64,000 bases of DNA from the NCBI GenBank assembly GCA_002359185.1, contig DEML01000030.1, positions 141,314 through 205,313 on the forward strand, read 5' to 3'. The position numbers and the translations under genes are program-made. Positions 51,106 to 60,079 of this stretch are shown here, one piece after another; the stretch's first letter is position 1; each line of letters begins with the position of its first letter. This DNA is from Planctomycetaceae bacterium UBA2671. GTDB lineage: Bacteria; Planctomycetota; Planctomycetia; Planctomycetales; Planctomycetaceae. The notes under the pieces were generated by a model that was not told the origin of the DNA, did no database searches, and was given only the letters and a program-made list of their open reading frames with translations.

Positions 51106-51777
51106 ATGGAGATTACTGAAGTTCGCATCAAACTGATGGAGGATTCCGGGGAAAGGCTGTGTGCATTTTGCTCAATCACACTCGATTCCTGCTTCGTCAT
51201 TCGCGATCTAAAGATTATTCAGGGATCGAAAGGGGTTTTTGTGGCGATGCCGAGCCGCAAACTTACCGACCGCTGCCCGAAGTGTCATTTCAAAAATCAT
51301 CTGCGCGCGACGTTCTGCAATCAGTGTGGCGTCCGCCTGCGCCCTGAAAGAGCCGTCAAAGATGATGATGGCCGTGCCAAACTCTATGCCGATATTGCAC
51401 ATCCGATCAACTCGGAGTGCCGCGATTTGATTCAGCAGACTGTCATCACGGCTTATGAAGAAGAGTTGATTCAGTCGCAAAACGAAGGTTACATCTGCTC
51501 TTATGATGACTACGGCGAAAACGCCTTTGCCTCTCTCGATGAACAGGAAGACCTGCATCATCACGAATCGTCTTCTCAGAAACCCGATTCACCTTCAACT
51601 GGAAATCCATCCTCCCGAATTACTCTCGAAACGGAAGATGGTAAAGTTCATCGAGTCGATCCAGAGTCCAAACCGGAATCGAATTCATCGAACAACAAAG
51701 ACCGGTCAGCTAGAAATACACCACAGAATAACCGACCATCGAGTGACCCGTTTGGTGATGGGATTATTGATAGTTAA
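51106..51777 (+). CDS. spoVG: SpoVG-family protein with inserted zinc ribbon and long tail
   Basis: 223 residues; ordinary SpoVG has about 85-100. The ATG at 51106 follows AGGAG by 10 bases; an in-frame start at 50992 would overlap ispE. Residues 1-50 match SpoVG (EITEVRIKL, CSITLDSCFVIRDLKII, GVFVAMPSRK). The core then breaks for a zinc ribbon, C57-x2-C60-x10-C71-x2-C74, and resumes at YADIAHPINSECRDLIQQTVITAYEEEL (94-121), the conserved SpoVG C-terminal half. A polar, disordered tail (125-223) ends in DPFGDGIIDS. SpoVG binds DNA or RNA and regulates many genes in Firmicutes and spirochaetes; here the added ribbon may change its target. Confidence 0.88.
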   Translation: MEITEVRIKLMEDSGERLCAFCSITLDSCFVIRDLKIIQGSKGVFVAMPSRKLTDRCPKCHFKNHLRATFCNQCGVRLRPERAVKDDDGRAKLYADIAHPINSECRDLIQQTVITAYEEELIQSQNEGYICSYDDYGENAFASLDEQEDLHHHESSSQKPDSPSTGNPSSRITLETEDGKVHRVDPESKPESNSSNNKDRSARNTPQNNRPSSDPFGDGIIDS

Positions 51778-51874
51778 TTAAGGGGAGCCTGGTCAGTAAT
51801 GACTGAGGTGAAGTATTTGAAGTTGCGCCTTATTAACTGCGGGTTGTTTTAGACAAGTAAAACTATTATTTGCT

Positions 51875-51973
51875 GTACCACGGCTCAGTGAGCCGTGTTT
51901 ATGCGGGTTGTACTTTCATGAGGTGTGTTAGGAGATAAGACTGTCGATGACACGGCTCACAGAGCCGTGGCAC
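51875..51973. repeat. CACGGCTC...GAGCCGTG paired repeat (family H)
   Basis: Arms GTACCACGGCTCAGTGAGCC and GGCTCACAGAGCCGTGGCAC flank about 55 bases, as in the copy at 30689-30786. It sits between spoVG and the convergent TPR gene. Confidence 0.85.
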
Positions 51974-52029
51974 AAAATTAATAATAATCTGATAAAGCCC
52001 ATGCCATCACTGGCACCGCTCGACTACTG

Positions 52030-53805
52030 TTAATTCAGCTCTGCTGCTATCTTCTCAACCACCGCTTTCCAATCGCCCCATCGAGGTTGTCGATAAAGTT
52101 GCATCGAAGGATACCAGGGGGAATCTTCCCGGTTCAAATGCCAGCGCCAGTCTGGGGTATGAGGTAACATATTCCAGACGGGACGCTGCATCGCTCCTGC
52201 GAGATGACAGATGGCCGTATCGACCGTAATCAGTAAGTCAATTTCTTGGAGGATCGCAGCAGTGTCTGCGAAGTCTTTTACCTTATCTTTCGCAGAGATG
52301 ATTTCACCCGGCCATGTTTTCAACTCATCGTCATCGGCATCCATTTGCAGGCTGACCCAGCGAATATCAGGGATTTCGCTGAGTGGAAATAGCGTTTCGA
52401 GAGACATCGTGCGAACGTGATCCTGTGCCTGAGCAGCATTCCCCCGCCAGCATAAGCCGATCGTTTTCTGGCCTTTCACCGATGAGCTTTCCAGCCAATC
52501 AGCAATCGGTTGATTTCTGGGAGGTTGCAAATAAGAGTTTTGCATTCCGACATCATCGATACCCAAAACGAGCTGAGCAGCAGCACTCATCAGAGGAAAC
52601 ATGCAATCGGCTTGAGGCAACGGTTCATCTTCGGAAACAATAATATCTGCCAGGGGCAACCCATCCAGACGACTCGCATTGAGTAATCTCAACATTTCCG
52701 GTGGAGCCCGGAAAATGGTGACGGCATCGGAACGCTCTCGAATTATCGGCAGGAAACGAGCGAACATCAATAAGTCGCCAAATCCCTGATCGCAGACAAT
52801 CAGTAATCTCTGACCAGAGATTTTCTCTCCCGTCCAGCGATTTAACCCATTCAATTCTTCCGGCTGAGGGATCAGGCTCAAGCGACGTTCATAATCGACC
52901 CAGCCTGCCTGATAGTTCTCAGTCAACAGGAGTGTACTTCCCCGATTGAAGGTCGCCAGTGGCAAATCGGGATTCAGTTCAATCGATTTGGAGAAAGCCG
53001 ACAACGCCTTCTCTATGCGATGGGCAGAGCGATAGGCGACTCCCAGATTATTGGCGATTTCCGCGGAGTGGGGAGCCTTGTCCTGAGCCTCAAGACCGGC
53101 TGCAATCGCCTTGTCGATTTCGCCAATATGTTCGTAGAGATAACTCAGATTGGCAAGAATCGAAATATTCTCCGGCTGTCGAGCTTGAACTTCCTCGCTC
53201 AAACGAGTGGCTTCCACATAATTGTGCAGTTGAGCCTGGACAAACGCGGCTTGTGTTTTCCATTCCATCTCGATCTCAGATGACAGATCTTTCTGCAACA
53301 AAGTCTCAATTTCCTGAGCCGCCTCGGTCCATTGTTCTGTTGAAATGAGAGCCTGAATCCAATCCTGACGACAGGCCAGATCCTCCGGCAATAAGCGGAC
53401 CGCTTCGCGATAGCATTTCTCGGCTTCGCGAACATGCTTCATTTCGAAGAGCAGTTTTCCCAGATTCTGCCACCCCTGCGGATAATTCTGGTCCGCTTTC
53501 AGCGAAGCCTGAAATGCTTTGACGGCTTCCTGACGCTGATTGAGCGTTTGATAAGCGACTCCCAGATTATTATGTAGGTCGGTCGATTCCGGATGTCGCT
53601 CTGCTATCGGCTTTAGATGCTCCACTGCCAGGGCGGCATCTCCTTTCTGCAGCAGCAGAGTTCCGAGCAGATAGCCGACATTATCATCCTGTTGGGAGTC
53701 CAATAGCTGCCGATAAAGCGACTCGGCTGCTTGAAAATTTCCCTGCTGATGGTCATTGGTCGCTTGGGCAAGTTGTTGTTCGCGAGTGGATTCCGGGGGT
53801 GTCAT
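52030..53805 (-). CDS. TPR protein fused to glycosyltransferase-9-like domain
   Basis: 591 residues from the Met opening MTPPESTREQQ; an upstream start at 53859 adds 18. The first about 290 residues are tetratricopeptide repeats, for example AAESLYRQLLDSQQDDNVGYLLGTLLLQKGD and DLHNNLGVAYQTLNQRQEAVKAFQASLK. From about 330, YERRLSLIPQPEELNGLNRWTGE leads into a Rossmann-like domain with RLLIVCDQGFGDLLMFARFLP, then LCWRGNAAQAQDH and, near the end, DLLITVDTAICHLAGAMQRPVWNMLPH. The latter matches ADP-heptose/GT9-type nucleotide-sugar sites. Probable role: protein or glycan glycosylation in the cytoplasm, target unknown. Confidence 0.85.
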   Translation of the reverse strand: MTPPESTREQQLAQATNDHQQGNFQAAESLYRQLLDSQQDDNVGYLLGTLLLQKGDAALAVEHLKPIAERHPESTDLHNNLGVAYQTLNQRQEAVKAFQASLKADQNYPQGWQNLGKLLFEMKHVREAEKCYREAVRLLPEDLACRQDWIQALISTEQWTEAAQEIETLLQKDLSSEIEMEWKTQAAFVQAQLHNYVEATRLSEEVQARQPENISILANLSYLYEHIGEIDKAIAAGLEAQDKAPHSAEIANNLGVAYRSAHRIEKALSAFSKSIELNPDLPLATFNRGSTLLLTENYQAGWVDYERRLSLIPQPEELNGLNRWTGEKISGQRLLIVCDQGFGDLLMFARFLPIIRERSDAVTIFRAPPEMLRLLNASRLDGLPLADIIVSEDEPLPQADCMFPLMSAAAQLVLGIDDVGMQNSYLQPPRNQPIADWLESSSVKGQKTIGLCWRGNAAQAQDHVRTMSLETLFPLSEIPDIRWVSLQMDADDDELKTWPGEIISAKDKVKDFADTAAILQEIDLLITVDTAICHLAGAMQRPVWNMLPHTPDWRWHLNREDSPWYPSMQLYRQPRWGDWKAVVEKIAAELN

Positions 53806-53862
53806 GGAAGATTTCTTCTCACTATGTATGATGGCTGCTGAAGATCGATTCTCCAACAATAA

Positions 53863-53950
53863 GTAGGACAGGCTTCCAGCCTGTCTAAATGTCGGTTATC
53901 GCAAAACGAGAATCAATATCGATACCAGACAGGCTGGAAGCCTGTCCTAC
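53863..53950. repeat. GTAGGACAGGC...GCCTGTCCTAC repeat (family G)
   Basis: Arms GTAGGACAGGCTTCCAGCCT and AGGCTGGAAGCCTGTCCTAC are near-perfect inverted copies around about 45 bases. It is located between the TPR gene start and the LRR lipoprotein gene, so it is in a divergent promoter region rather than a 3' end. Confidence 0.85.
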
Positions 53951-54030
53951 GGGATGATCCTTGATCACCGTACTCAATAGTTATTGTCAAATTTCTCGCA
54001 CATCATAACTCATTCAGGATTTCCAACAAC

Positions 54031-55062
54031 ATGCTGAAGTCTGCTCGCCAAATTCATTGGACAATCTTTTGCTGTCTCGTTTTATTGGCAGGCTGTCAGG
54101 ATCCTGCTGCTGAAAACAACGCTTCAAAGGACTCAGAGACGACCCAGGCTCCGATGCCTGTCGCAAAAGCGATTGATGGAGAGCCCGAGATTTCCGTGGC
54201 AACTTTGCGGAAAAAGCTGGGAGCCAATGACCAGGCGGAATTTACGAAAGCGGGCGGCAAAGTGATTGCGGTCAATCTGGCTCAATCAGGCGTGACAGAT
54301 ATCGCAGCTCTGGAAGGACTGCCCGTTAAATATCTCAATCTGATGCAGTTACCGATTGAGTCGATTGCAGCTCTGGAAGGGATGCCTCTTGAGGAATTGT
54401 ATCTGCTGGGAACGAAAGTCTCCGATATCACACCAATCAAGGATGCTCCTTTACGAGTCCTTGATTTGACGAGTACTCCCATTGAAAATCTGCAAAACCT
54501 CAAAGGCCTGAAATTGCAGGAACTCTATCTGGAAAGCACAAAAGTCACGGATTTATCTCCTCTGAAAGGAATGCCATTGCAGAAATTGCGGATGGAACAT
54601 ACTCCAGTCGTCGATATTTCCCCACTCGAAGGGATGCAACTGGATCAACTTGGCTTATTTGATACTCAAGTGACGGACATCTCAGCCATTCGTGGTATGC
54701 CTCTCGAAACCTTGTGGCTGACGGAGACGCAGGTTCAGGACATTTCCGTCCTGAAGGGAAATCCGGTGATGAGTCTTGATATTGAAAAGACTCCCATTAC
54801 TGATTTGAGCCCGCTTTCAGGAAATTCAAATCTCAAACGACTCAATATCGCGGATTCTGCCGTGACTGATTTGACACCTTTAAAGGGTCTGAAACTGGAA
54901 CGATTGATCTTCACTCCCGAAAAGATTGAAAAGGGAATGGACGTCGTCATGACGATGCCGAGCATTCAGCAGATTGGACGAACATTCGATACTGTCACTC
55001 AGCCTGCCGTGTTCTGGTCTTCTTTGCCTCAGCCGACTCCTCCTGCTGGAACAACGGACTAA
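54031..55062 (+). CDS. Leucine-rich-repeat lipoprotein
   Basis: 343 residues. A lipoprotein signal ends in LLAGC with lipidated C22. After a polar linker (23-55), about ten repeats of 20-22 residues run from about 75 to 310, each like LEELYLLGTKVSDITPIKDAP or LQELYLESTKVTDLSPLKGMP, an internalin-like LRR with a short repeat. The tail is proline-rich. It is exported, lipidated (Lnt is encoded at 11.9 kb) and likely binds a protein ligand. No catalytic motif. The neighbouring rsmB on the same strand is separated by a repeat half and is unrelated. Confidence 0.85.
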   Translation: MLKSARQIHWTIFCCLVLLAGCQDPAAENNASKDSETTQAPMPVAKAIDGEPEISVATLRKKLGANDQAEFTKAGGKVIAVNLAQSGVTDIAALEGLPVKYLNLMQLPIESIAALEGMPLEELYLLGTKVSDITPIKDAPLRVLDLTSTPIENLQNLKGLKLQELYLESTKVTDLSPLKGMPLQKLRMEHTPVVDISPLEGMQLDQLGLFDTQVTDISAIRGMPLETLWLTETQVQDISVLKGNPVMSLDIEKTPITDLSPLSGNSNLKRLNIADSAVTDLTPLKGLKLERLIFTPEKIEKGMDVVMTMPSIQQIGRTFDTVTQPAVFWSSLPQPTPPAGTTD

Positions 55063-55065
55063 TAT

Positions 55066-55103
55066 GGTGGCACACAGAATTCGTCAGGCACAGCCTGACC
55101 TAC
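55066..55103. repeat. Half copy of family E repeat
   Basis: TGGTGGCACACAGAATTCG followed by TCAGGCACAGCCTGACCTAC matches the right half of family E at 17335-17400, including the GGTGG lead. It lies between the lipoprotein and rsmB genes. Confidence 0.7.
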
Positions 55104-55128
55104 AACACTCCCAGAATTGAAGAACATT

Positions 55129-56565
55129 ATGCCTCAACGAAAACGCCCGGTTCGCTCTCAGGTTCGTAAACAACGTCAAAAACAGCCACCTTCGATTCCC
55201 CGCACGATCCGACATGCAATTCATCTGATCGTTGAACGCTATCGCACAACCGGTCAACTCGTGCGGGATCAGGTACTGGAATTGTTTCTTAATGATGAAA
55301 TTCGACCTCAGGCAGTCGCCTGGTCGGAACGATTAATCTTACGGCAAAGAACCATCGACCGCGTTCTCAAAGAGTGCGTCAGTCGTCCCGTCGATCAGGT
55401 TCAGGCTCCCTTATGGACGATTTTGAGAATGGGAGCCAACGAATTATTGTTTGGGCCAGCCGACTCTCAGCACGCTGCGATCTCGGAGACTGTTGAACTT
55501 TGTCGCCTGCTCACTCATCCGGAATGGACGGGATTTGTAAATGGCGTCCTCCGTGGAGTTCAACGTTTGCTGACAGAGGAAGTGACCAGTGAACTCTCCG
55601 CGAATGCATATCCGTTCGAAAATCATGAATACCGTGTATTGAACAAAGAGATTTTTCCCGATCTGGAAACTCACTTTCCCAACTACATGGGATTCGCATT
55701 CAGTTTGCCAGAATCACTAATTCGTGAATGGCATCGACGATACCCGCGCGAAGAATTTATCGAATTGTGCTGGTCGACATTGGAGGCTCCGCCGATGCAC
55801 GTCCGCCTCAATCGGATTGCCGTCGATCCAGCCCGGTGGATAGAACGATGTCGCGAAGCAGAGATCGCTGTCTCGACAACTGATGTATCGGAATCGATTC
55901 GCATCGATCAAAAAGTCCGGCTCAGTAATCTCCCCGGTTTTGAAGCTGGCGAGTTTGTTGTTCAGGATATTACTGCGACCCATGCGGCAAAATTGTTGAA
56001 CCCGTATCCGGGACAACGGGTTCTCGATTTGTGTGCTGGTCCGGGGACGAAAACGACTCAATTAGCAGAACTGATGCTCGATCGAGGCGAATTGCTTGCG
56101 ACAGAAGTCAGTCCACGTCGTATCGAGCAGATTGAAGAGAATGCGGAGCGTTTACAGATATCGTGCATCAAGACCTTATTGATTGATCGAGAAGATCCGT
56201 ATATTTCCGAGGAACCTTTCGATGCCATCTTAATCGACGCTCCATGTAGCAATACCGCCGTGTTAGGGAAACGAGCCGAGGCTCGCTGGCGATATTCGAT
56301 CACCGAATTGCATCTGCTCAACGACATTCAGATGCAACTTCTCGACACAGCTGCAGAATTACTGGCGGAAGAGGGGCGAATGGTGTATTCGACCTGCAGC
56401 ATCGAGCCGAAAGAGAATGAGCAGCTGGTTTCCCGCTGGCTGGAGGATCATCCGGAATTTACTTGCACCGAGATGAAATCAATACTCCCCAATACAAATC
56501 GCGATGGCGGATTCTGTGCCCGAATTGAACGTATCGAGGTGATTCAGGACAAGATGGAAGAATAA
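55129..56565 (+). CDS. rsmB: 16S rRNA (cytosine 967-C5)-methyltransferase RsmB
   Basis: 478 residues from the ATG opening MPQRKRPVRS; a TTG four codons earlier is possible. The N-terminal NusB-like domain (about 25-160) has a VNGVLRGV-type end (FVNGVLRGVQR). The methyltransferase follows, with LDLCAGPGTKTTQLAELM (SAM motif I), ILIDAPCSNTAVLGKRAEARWR (motif IV, Pro-Cys) and VYSTCSIEPKENEQLV (motif VI with the catalytic Cys of TCS). It methylates C967 of 16S rRNA. The basic N-terminus is usual. It stands upstream of a sigma-54-type promoter, which lies after its stop. Confidence 0.92.
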   Translation: MPQRKRPVRSQVRKQRQKQPPSIPRTIRHAIHLIVERYRTTGQLVRDQVLELFLNDEIRPQAVAWSERLILRQRTIDRVLKECVSRPVDQVQAPLWTILRMGANELLFGPADSQHAAISETVELCRLLTHPEWTGFVNGVLRGVQRLLTEEVTSELSANAYPFENHEYRVLNKEIFPDLETHFPNYMGFAFSLPESLIREWHRRYPREEFIELCWSTLEAPPMHVRLNRIAVDPARWIERCREAEIAVSTTDVSESIRIDQKVRLSNLPGFEAGEFVVQDITATHAAKLLNPYPGQRVLDLCAGPGTKTTQLAELMLDRGELLATEVSPRRIEQIEENAERLQISCIKTLLIDREDPYISEEPFDAILIDAPCSNTAVLGKRAEARWRYSITELHLLNDIQMQLLDTAAELLAEEGRMVYSTCSIEPKENEQLVSRWLEDHPEFTCTEMKSILPNTNRDGGFCARIERIEVIQDKMEE

Positions 56566-56597
56566 TGTGATCGCTAGCCGCTCAAAAATTTCGGATA

Positions 56598-56612
56598 GAT
56601 CGTTGAGCGATC
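56598..56612. promoter_or_regulatory. Inverted repeat, possible enhancer of the 56786 promoter
   Basis: GATCG, five bases, CGATC, set in ATAGATCGTTGAGCGATCAA. It lies about 180 bp upstream of the -24/-12 promoter, where activator sites usually are. It does not match the TTCGGCGCCGAA sites at 4673 beyond a nearby TTTCGG. Confidence 0.35.
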
Positions 56613-56785
56613 AATCTGGCTTGTCAACAGCCCAAATTTGTATAAAGGAAAGAATATCAATCTTCTTCAAATTCAGTTCCAATTGGGATAGGCAGAAATT
56701 GAAGATTTTTTCACGCAATTTTTCACAGTAAAACAGGGGGTGTTAAGGCTGAGGAAAACATTTACTACTGGGCTTCCAGTTGAAC

Positions 56786-56801
56786 TGGCACGGTCGTTGC
56801 A
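56786..56801 (+). promoter_or_regulatory. Sigma-54 promoter, full consensus
   Basis: TGGCACGGTCGTTGCA matches TGGCACG-N4-TTGCA at every conserved position, with GG and GC spaced exactly. The predicted start is near 56812, giving a 36-base leader with GGGAG at 56834-56838, nine bases before the ATG at 56848. Confidence 0.85.
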
Positions 56802-56847
56802 ACTTGCTCCAATCGTAACGACAACTTTCAACTGGGAGACCTTGATA

Positions 56848-57072
56848 ATGCGAACTCTGACCACACAAGAGAAAAAAAATTCTTCAAATGGCTGTAACGT
56901 GGCTCCTTATGTGCCTACACCAGAAGAAATTCGAGCCGAGTGCAGTGAAATTCAGAAATCCTGGAGCGAAGAGGAAATGATGCGACGTCAGCGCGTCACA
57001 AGACCGACTAAATTTGCCAAGCAAGTTTACCGTATCCATTTAGATTCACTGGAAATGGAAACAAGTTCCTAG
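56848..57072 (+). CDS. Small orphan protein, 74 residues, from a sigma-54 promoter
   Basis: The ATG at 56848 has a strong GGGAG ribosome site. An upstream in-frame start at 56740 would cross the promoter and is rejected. The protein is polar and probably helical, with a PYVPTPEEIRAECSEIQKSW stretch and a basic middle (MMRRQRVTRPTKFAKQVYR). There is no signal peptide or membrane helix, and the Cys residues do not form a ribbon. I do not recognise a named family; small TPEEI-type proteins seem common in planctomycetes, but that is from memory. It is monocistronic, between a perfect -24/-12 promoter and a strong terminator, which suggests tightly switched expression under an activator signal. 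Confidence 0.75.
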   Translation: MRTLTTQEKKNSSNGCNVAPYVPTPEEIRAECSEIQKSWSEEEMMRRQRVTRPTKFAKQVYRIHLDSLEMETSS

Positions 57073-57124
57073 TCCAGATTAAGACAGATTGCCAGGTTTT
57101 ATCCCAGTTGCAATCATGAACCTG

Positions 57125-57165
57125 AAAAGAGCCTTGATTGAATTTGATCAAGGCTCTTTTTTATT
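57125..57165 (+). terminator. Strong rho-independent terminator
   Basis: AAAAGAGCCTTGAT (57125-57138) and ATCAAGGCTCTTTT (57147-57160) form a perfect 14-bp stem around an 8-base loop, followed by T-rich TTTTTTATT. It ends the small gene's transcript. Confidence 0.92.
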
Positions 57166-57196
57166 CTTCCTTCATTTATTGATAATCGTTGTAATC

Positions 57197-57322
57197 CGGA
57201 TAGCCCCGAAAGATTCTTTCGGGGCGGCGCAGCCGCAAGCAGCCTGCTGCAGAACTCAACATCAAACTGAATACCTCTTATGGACTTCGTCCACCCAGAC
57301 AGCGGAGCTATCTGGGCTATCC
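57197..57322. repeat. GCCCCGAAAGATTCTTTCGG repeat (family F)
   Basis: GGATAGCCCCGAAAGATTC begins it. It continues TTTCGGGGCGGCGCAGCCG, then CTTATGGACTTCGTCCACCC, and ends GGGCTATCC, so the outer ends are inverted (GGATAGCCC / GGGCTATCC). The copy at 17228-17330 has the same inner modules but different outer ends. Confidence 0.8.
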
Positions 57323-57346
57323 TGATGTTTGAAACGTCTCTTTTCG

Positions 57347-58552
57347 TCAGGAAGCTCTTCGAAGCAGGGTCAGTAAACTGATTTCCGGACGAGCCCCAAT
57401 CCGCAGGGGATGTTTACCTGAGACGCCGCGAGAGACGTGTAGTGTTGTCGGTGGTTCATAAAATACGCCATCGGCGTAATGCACGCCATATCGACTTGGC
57501 GAATAAACCGGTCCCAGGAGCGGCAATTTGATCTGGCCTCCATGATTGTGGCCAGAAAGCATGAAATCGATCTGATGCTGTCGCGCCCAGTTGATGTTGT
57601 CGGGTGTGTGGCTGAGCAACATGCGGAAGATCCGCTCATCGACCTGATTAAATTGAGGAGCATTCCCCATCCAGGGACGTTCATCACCGGCGATCGCAAT
57701 TTGTCCGGATTCCTTTGTAATGAATTCAGCCTTTTCTCCGCAGAGTTGCCAGCCGATGTCTGCCATTCTATCTCGGATGGGATCGCAATCGAGATGCCAG
57801 TCATGATTTCCCAGGATATAATAACATCCCAGAGGAGCATGCAATTGACCAAATGTGGTGTCGATCCATTCGATTTTTTCCGGTCGATCGAGCAGATCGC
57901 CTGTAAAGACGATTAAGTCAGGACTCCACTGCTGCGCCTTTTCAAAAACGAGTTCGTAAAAAGGGCGATCAATTGTGCCCAGAAAATGGACATCACTTAT
58001 ATGGAGTAATTTCGTACCGTAAAACTCTGCAGGCAGTCGATCGAACGTAAACGTTTTCTCGTTGAACTCTGGTGAAAAGGCCTGATTGCCGGGAACTCGC
58101 AGTAACTTTTGATAGGGACCTTCTCCGCGTGATTTTTGTCCGAGAAGCTGCTCGGTATGAACGATTTCCCGATGGTCAACAGAAAAACCGGGCGGCTTGC
58201 TTCTCAGAATTCTTTTCAGCAGCGTTGAACTGAGCATGATCAACCCGGCTCCAGATAGCAGCCAGGGAGCTAATAGCCAGTTTTCATTTTGCTGAGGAAG
58301 AGCGATGCCTGCAATTTCATGATGCGATGTCATAGAGACGCGGATCAGACTGAATAACAGGGCGAAGGGAACAGTGAGCATCCCAATGTCGTGCACGATT
58401 CGATATTGGTCGAGTCTGTCTGAGGGAATCGGTAAGCTGTAAATTCGATTTGTGTACGAAGTCCAGAACCAGGAATTTCCCAGCACTCCCAGAAACAACA
58501 GTCCGATTGCAGTCAAAATTTCCATGGTCAGGTTCACGATGGCCAGAAACAT
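57347..58552 (-). CDS. Membrane-anchored metallophosphoesterase
   Basis: 401 residues. Hydrophobic segments at about 5-30, 50-68 and 90-110 place the enzyme at the membrane. The calcineurin-like domain starts near 185: HISDVHFLG (metal site), FTGDLLDRPE, YILGNHDWH, then MLLSHTPDN and LSGHNHGGQ, completing the usual five-motif dimetal core. The YaeI-like arrangement suggests a phosphodiesterase acting near the membrane, possibly on a lipid headgroup such as UDP-diacylglucosamine-type substrates, but this is a guess. It is on its own. Confidence 0.88.
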   Translation of the reverse strand: MFLAIVNLTMEILTAIGLLFLGVLGNSWFWTSYTNRIYSLPIPSDRLDQYRIVHDIGMLTVPFALLFSLIRVSMTSHHEIAGIALPQQNENWLLAPWLLSGAGLIMLSSTLLKRILRSKPPGFSVDHREIVHTEQLLGQKSRGEGPYQKLLRVPGNQAFSPEFNEKTFTFDRLPAEFYGTKLLHISDVHFLGTIDRPFYELVFEKAQQWSPDLIVFTGDLLDRPEKIEWIDTTFGQLHAPLGCYYILGNHDWHLDCDPIRDRMADIGWQLCGEKAEFITKESGQIAIAGDERPWMGNAPQFNQVDERIFRMLLSHTPDNINWARQHQIDFMLSGHNHGGQIKLPLLGPVYSPSRYGVHYADGVFYEPPTTLHVSRGVSGKHPLRIGARPEISLLTLLRRAS

Positions 58553-58711
58553 CTGGTCTGAGAGGCTTCAATTTTGCAAACTGAAAGCAGAATTCATTTC
58601 AAGCAAAAAGGCAAACATCCTGCCTTTTCAGAACTCGGATCGTATCAGTGCCGGAAATATTCAACAAGATGGCTTTGAGCCAGTATTTAATGCTGTTTTT
58701 ATAGTGTTTGA

Positions 58712-59941
58712 TTAGCGAGAAGGGTTCTCGTACCAGATAACACCCAGGTTATCCCGTTCTTCGCAGGTGAGCAGATCCAGATCGCCGTCGGCATCCAGGT
58801 CGACCATTTCGATCAGATCATATTTGATCCCTTGTTCTGATCCGGAAATTTCCTGAAATACTGGCTCTGAGATTTGACTGGCAGCATTCTCAAGCTTGAA
58901 TCCCGAGAGCCAGTAGACCCCATGCTTTTTTTCAGCATGTTCACAGGTTGCGATCAGATCGAGTTGATGATCCAGATCGACATCCACCAACCTCGCACAT
59001 TTGGCGGTTCCGACATTCTCTGGGTACAGCAAGGAGACGGTTTTGAATGTTGGTGACTTAGAAGATTTTGATTGTGGAGGGACATTCAAATAGATTTCAA
59101 ATGAGCCATTTTTTACCGGGCAGACAAAATCGATCAGGCCATCATGGTTCGCATCGCAGGTTGTCAAAAACATGACTTCTTGTCCCTGTCCACCGATCGC
59201 GATTTCCTGCCAGCTGGCAGGGTCGGCACGATCTCCTGGATTAATGCGGCACCAGCAGCCGCGCCGCGGGCCTTTGCGGTCGGAATAGTAGATGTCCAGA
59301 TCGCCATCCAGATCGATGTCAACTTGATCGAGTGTCATGATCCAGCCGGCTGATCCGATGGGATGCCAGTTCGCATCTGCTGGATTTTCTGCGTTGGGAT
59401 CATACCAGCCGATTTGACCATGTGGATCTTTCGAACCACAGAGCAGTTCCCAATTTAAATCCTCATCGAATTGAGCAGCTTGTCCGAACATCCAGCGGGT
59501 TTTCTTTTGCGAATCGACAATGGTCTGAGTCTCCCAGGCAGAGGATTTCAGTAATTGAGCAGGGCCAATCGGACACAAATGCACGAAGAGTGTCTGCTGA
59601 TTTCCTTCACAGCAACTGACGATATCGAGCTTGCCGTCGCCGTTCACATCTGCGAAAAACGCATCTTCGGGAGATTTGACTTTCCCGACGGTCACCGCTG
59701 GCCAGGGTTGTTTCACGAGTGAACGATCGGGCTGAATGTAGAGGCGAATCTGTCCACCTTCCTCCCATCCTGTTGCAATATCAAGCAGACGATCTCCATT
59801 CACATCGGCCAGTTTCACACCATCTGCACCACGCGAGGTATTGTCGATGACGTGCATTTTCCATGGTTCTGCTGAGACTGCAGATGCGAGAGATAGAGAA
59901 AGCCATGTGAACAGAAAAACGTGTCGCAGATCGATATTCAC
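58712..59941 (-). CDS. FG-GAP/VCBS repeat protein, exported
   Basis: 409 residues with a signal peptide (about 1-24, ending SAEPWK). At least six calcium-binding-type repeats are visible: VNGDRLLDIATG, VNGDGKLDIVSC, DIDLDGDLDIYYSD, DANHDGLIDFVC, DVDLDHQLDLIATC and DLDADGDLDLLTC. These are FG-GAP blades of a beta-propeller as in integrin-like domains. It probably binds Ca2+ and a glycan or protein outside the cytoplasm. The gene is divergent from 60080, across a 138-bp region with no marked signal. Confidence 0.88.
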   Translation of the reverse strand: MNIDLRHVFLFTWLSLSLASAVSAEPWKMHVIDNTSRGADGVKLADVNGDRLLDIATGWEEGGQIRLYIQPDRSLVKQPWPAVTVGKVKSPEDAFFADVNGDGKLDIVSCCEGNQQTLFVHLCPIGPAQLLKSSAWETQTIVDSQKKTRWMFGQAAQFDEDLNWELLCGSKDPHGQIGWYDPNAENPADANWHPIGSAGWIMTLDQVDIDLDGDLDIYYSDRKGPRRGCWCRINPGDRADPASWQEIAIGGQGQEVMFLTTCDANHDGLIDFVCPVKNGSFEIYLNVPPQSKSSKSPTFKTVSLLYPENVGTAKCARLVDVDLDHQLDLIATCEHAEKKHGVYWLSGFKLENAASQISEPVFQEISGSEQGIKYDLIEMVDLDADGDLDLLTCEERDNLGVIWYENPSR

Positions 59942-60079
59942 AAGAAGCTCCTTGGCTCATCACAGAGTTATTGCTTGCACACTTTCGCATCGTCGTGGGA
60001 ATCCGTATTGTAACAGAGTTGATTCATATGATTGTAGCTCCGCACCAAATCCTCGATTTTTTTATACAGCAGGTTTTTC

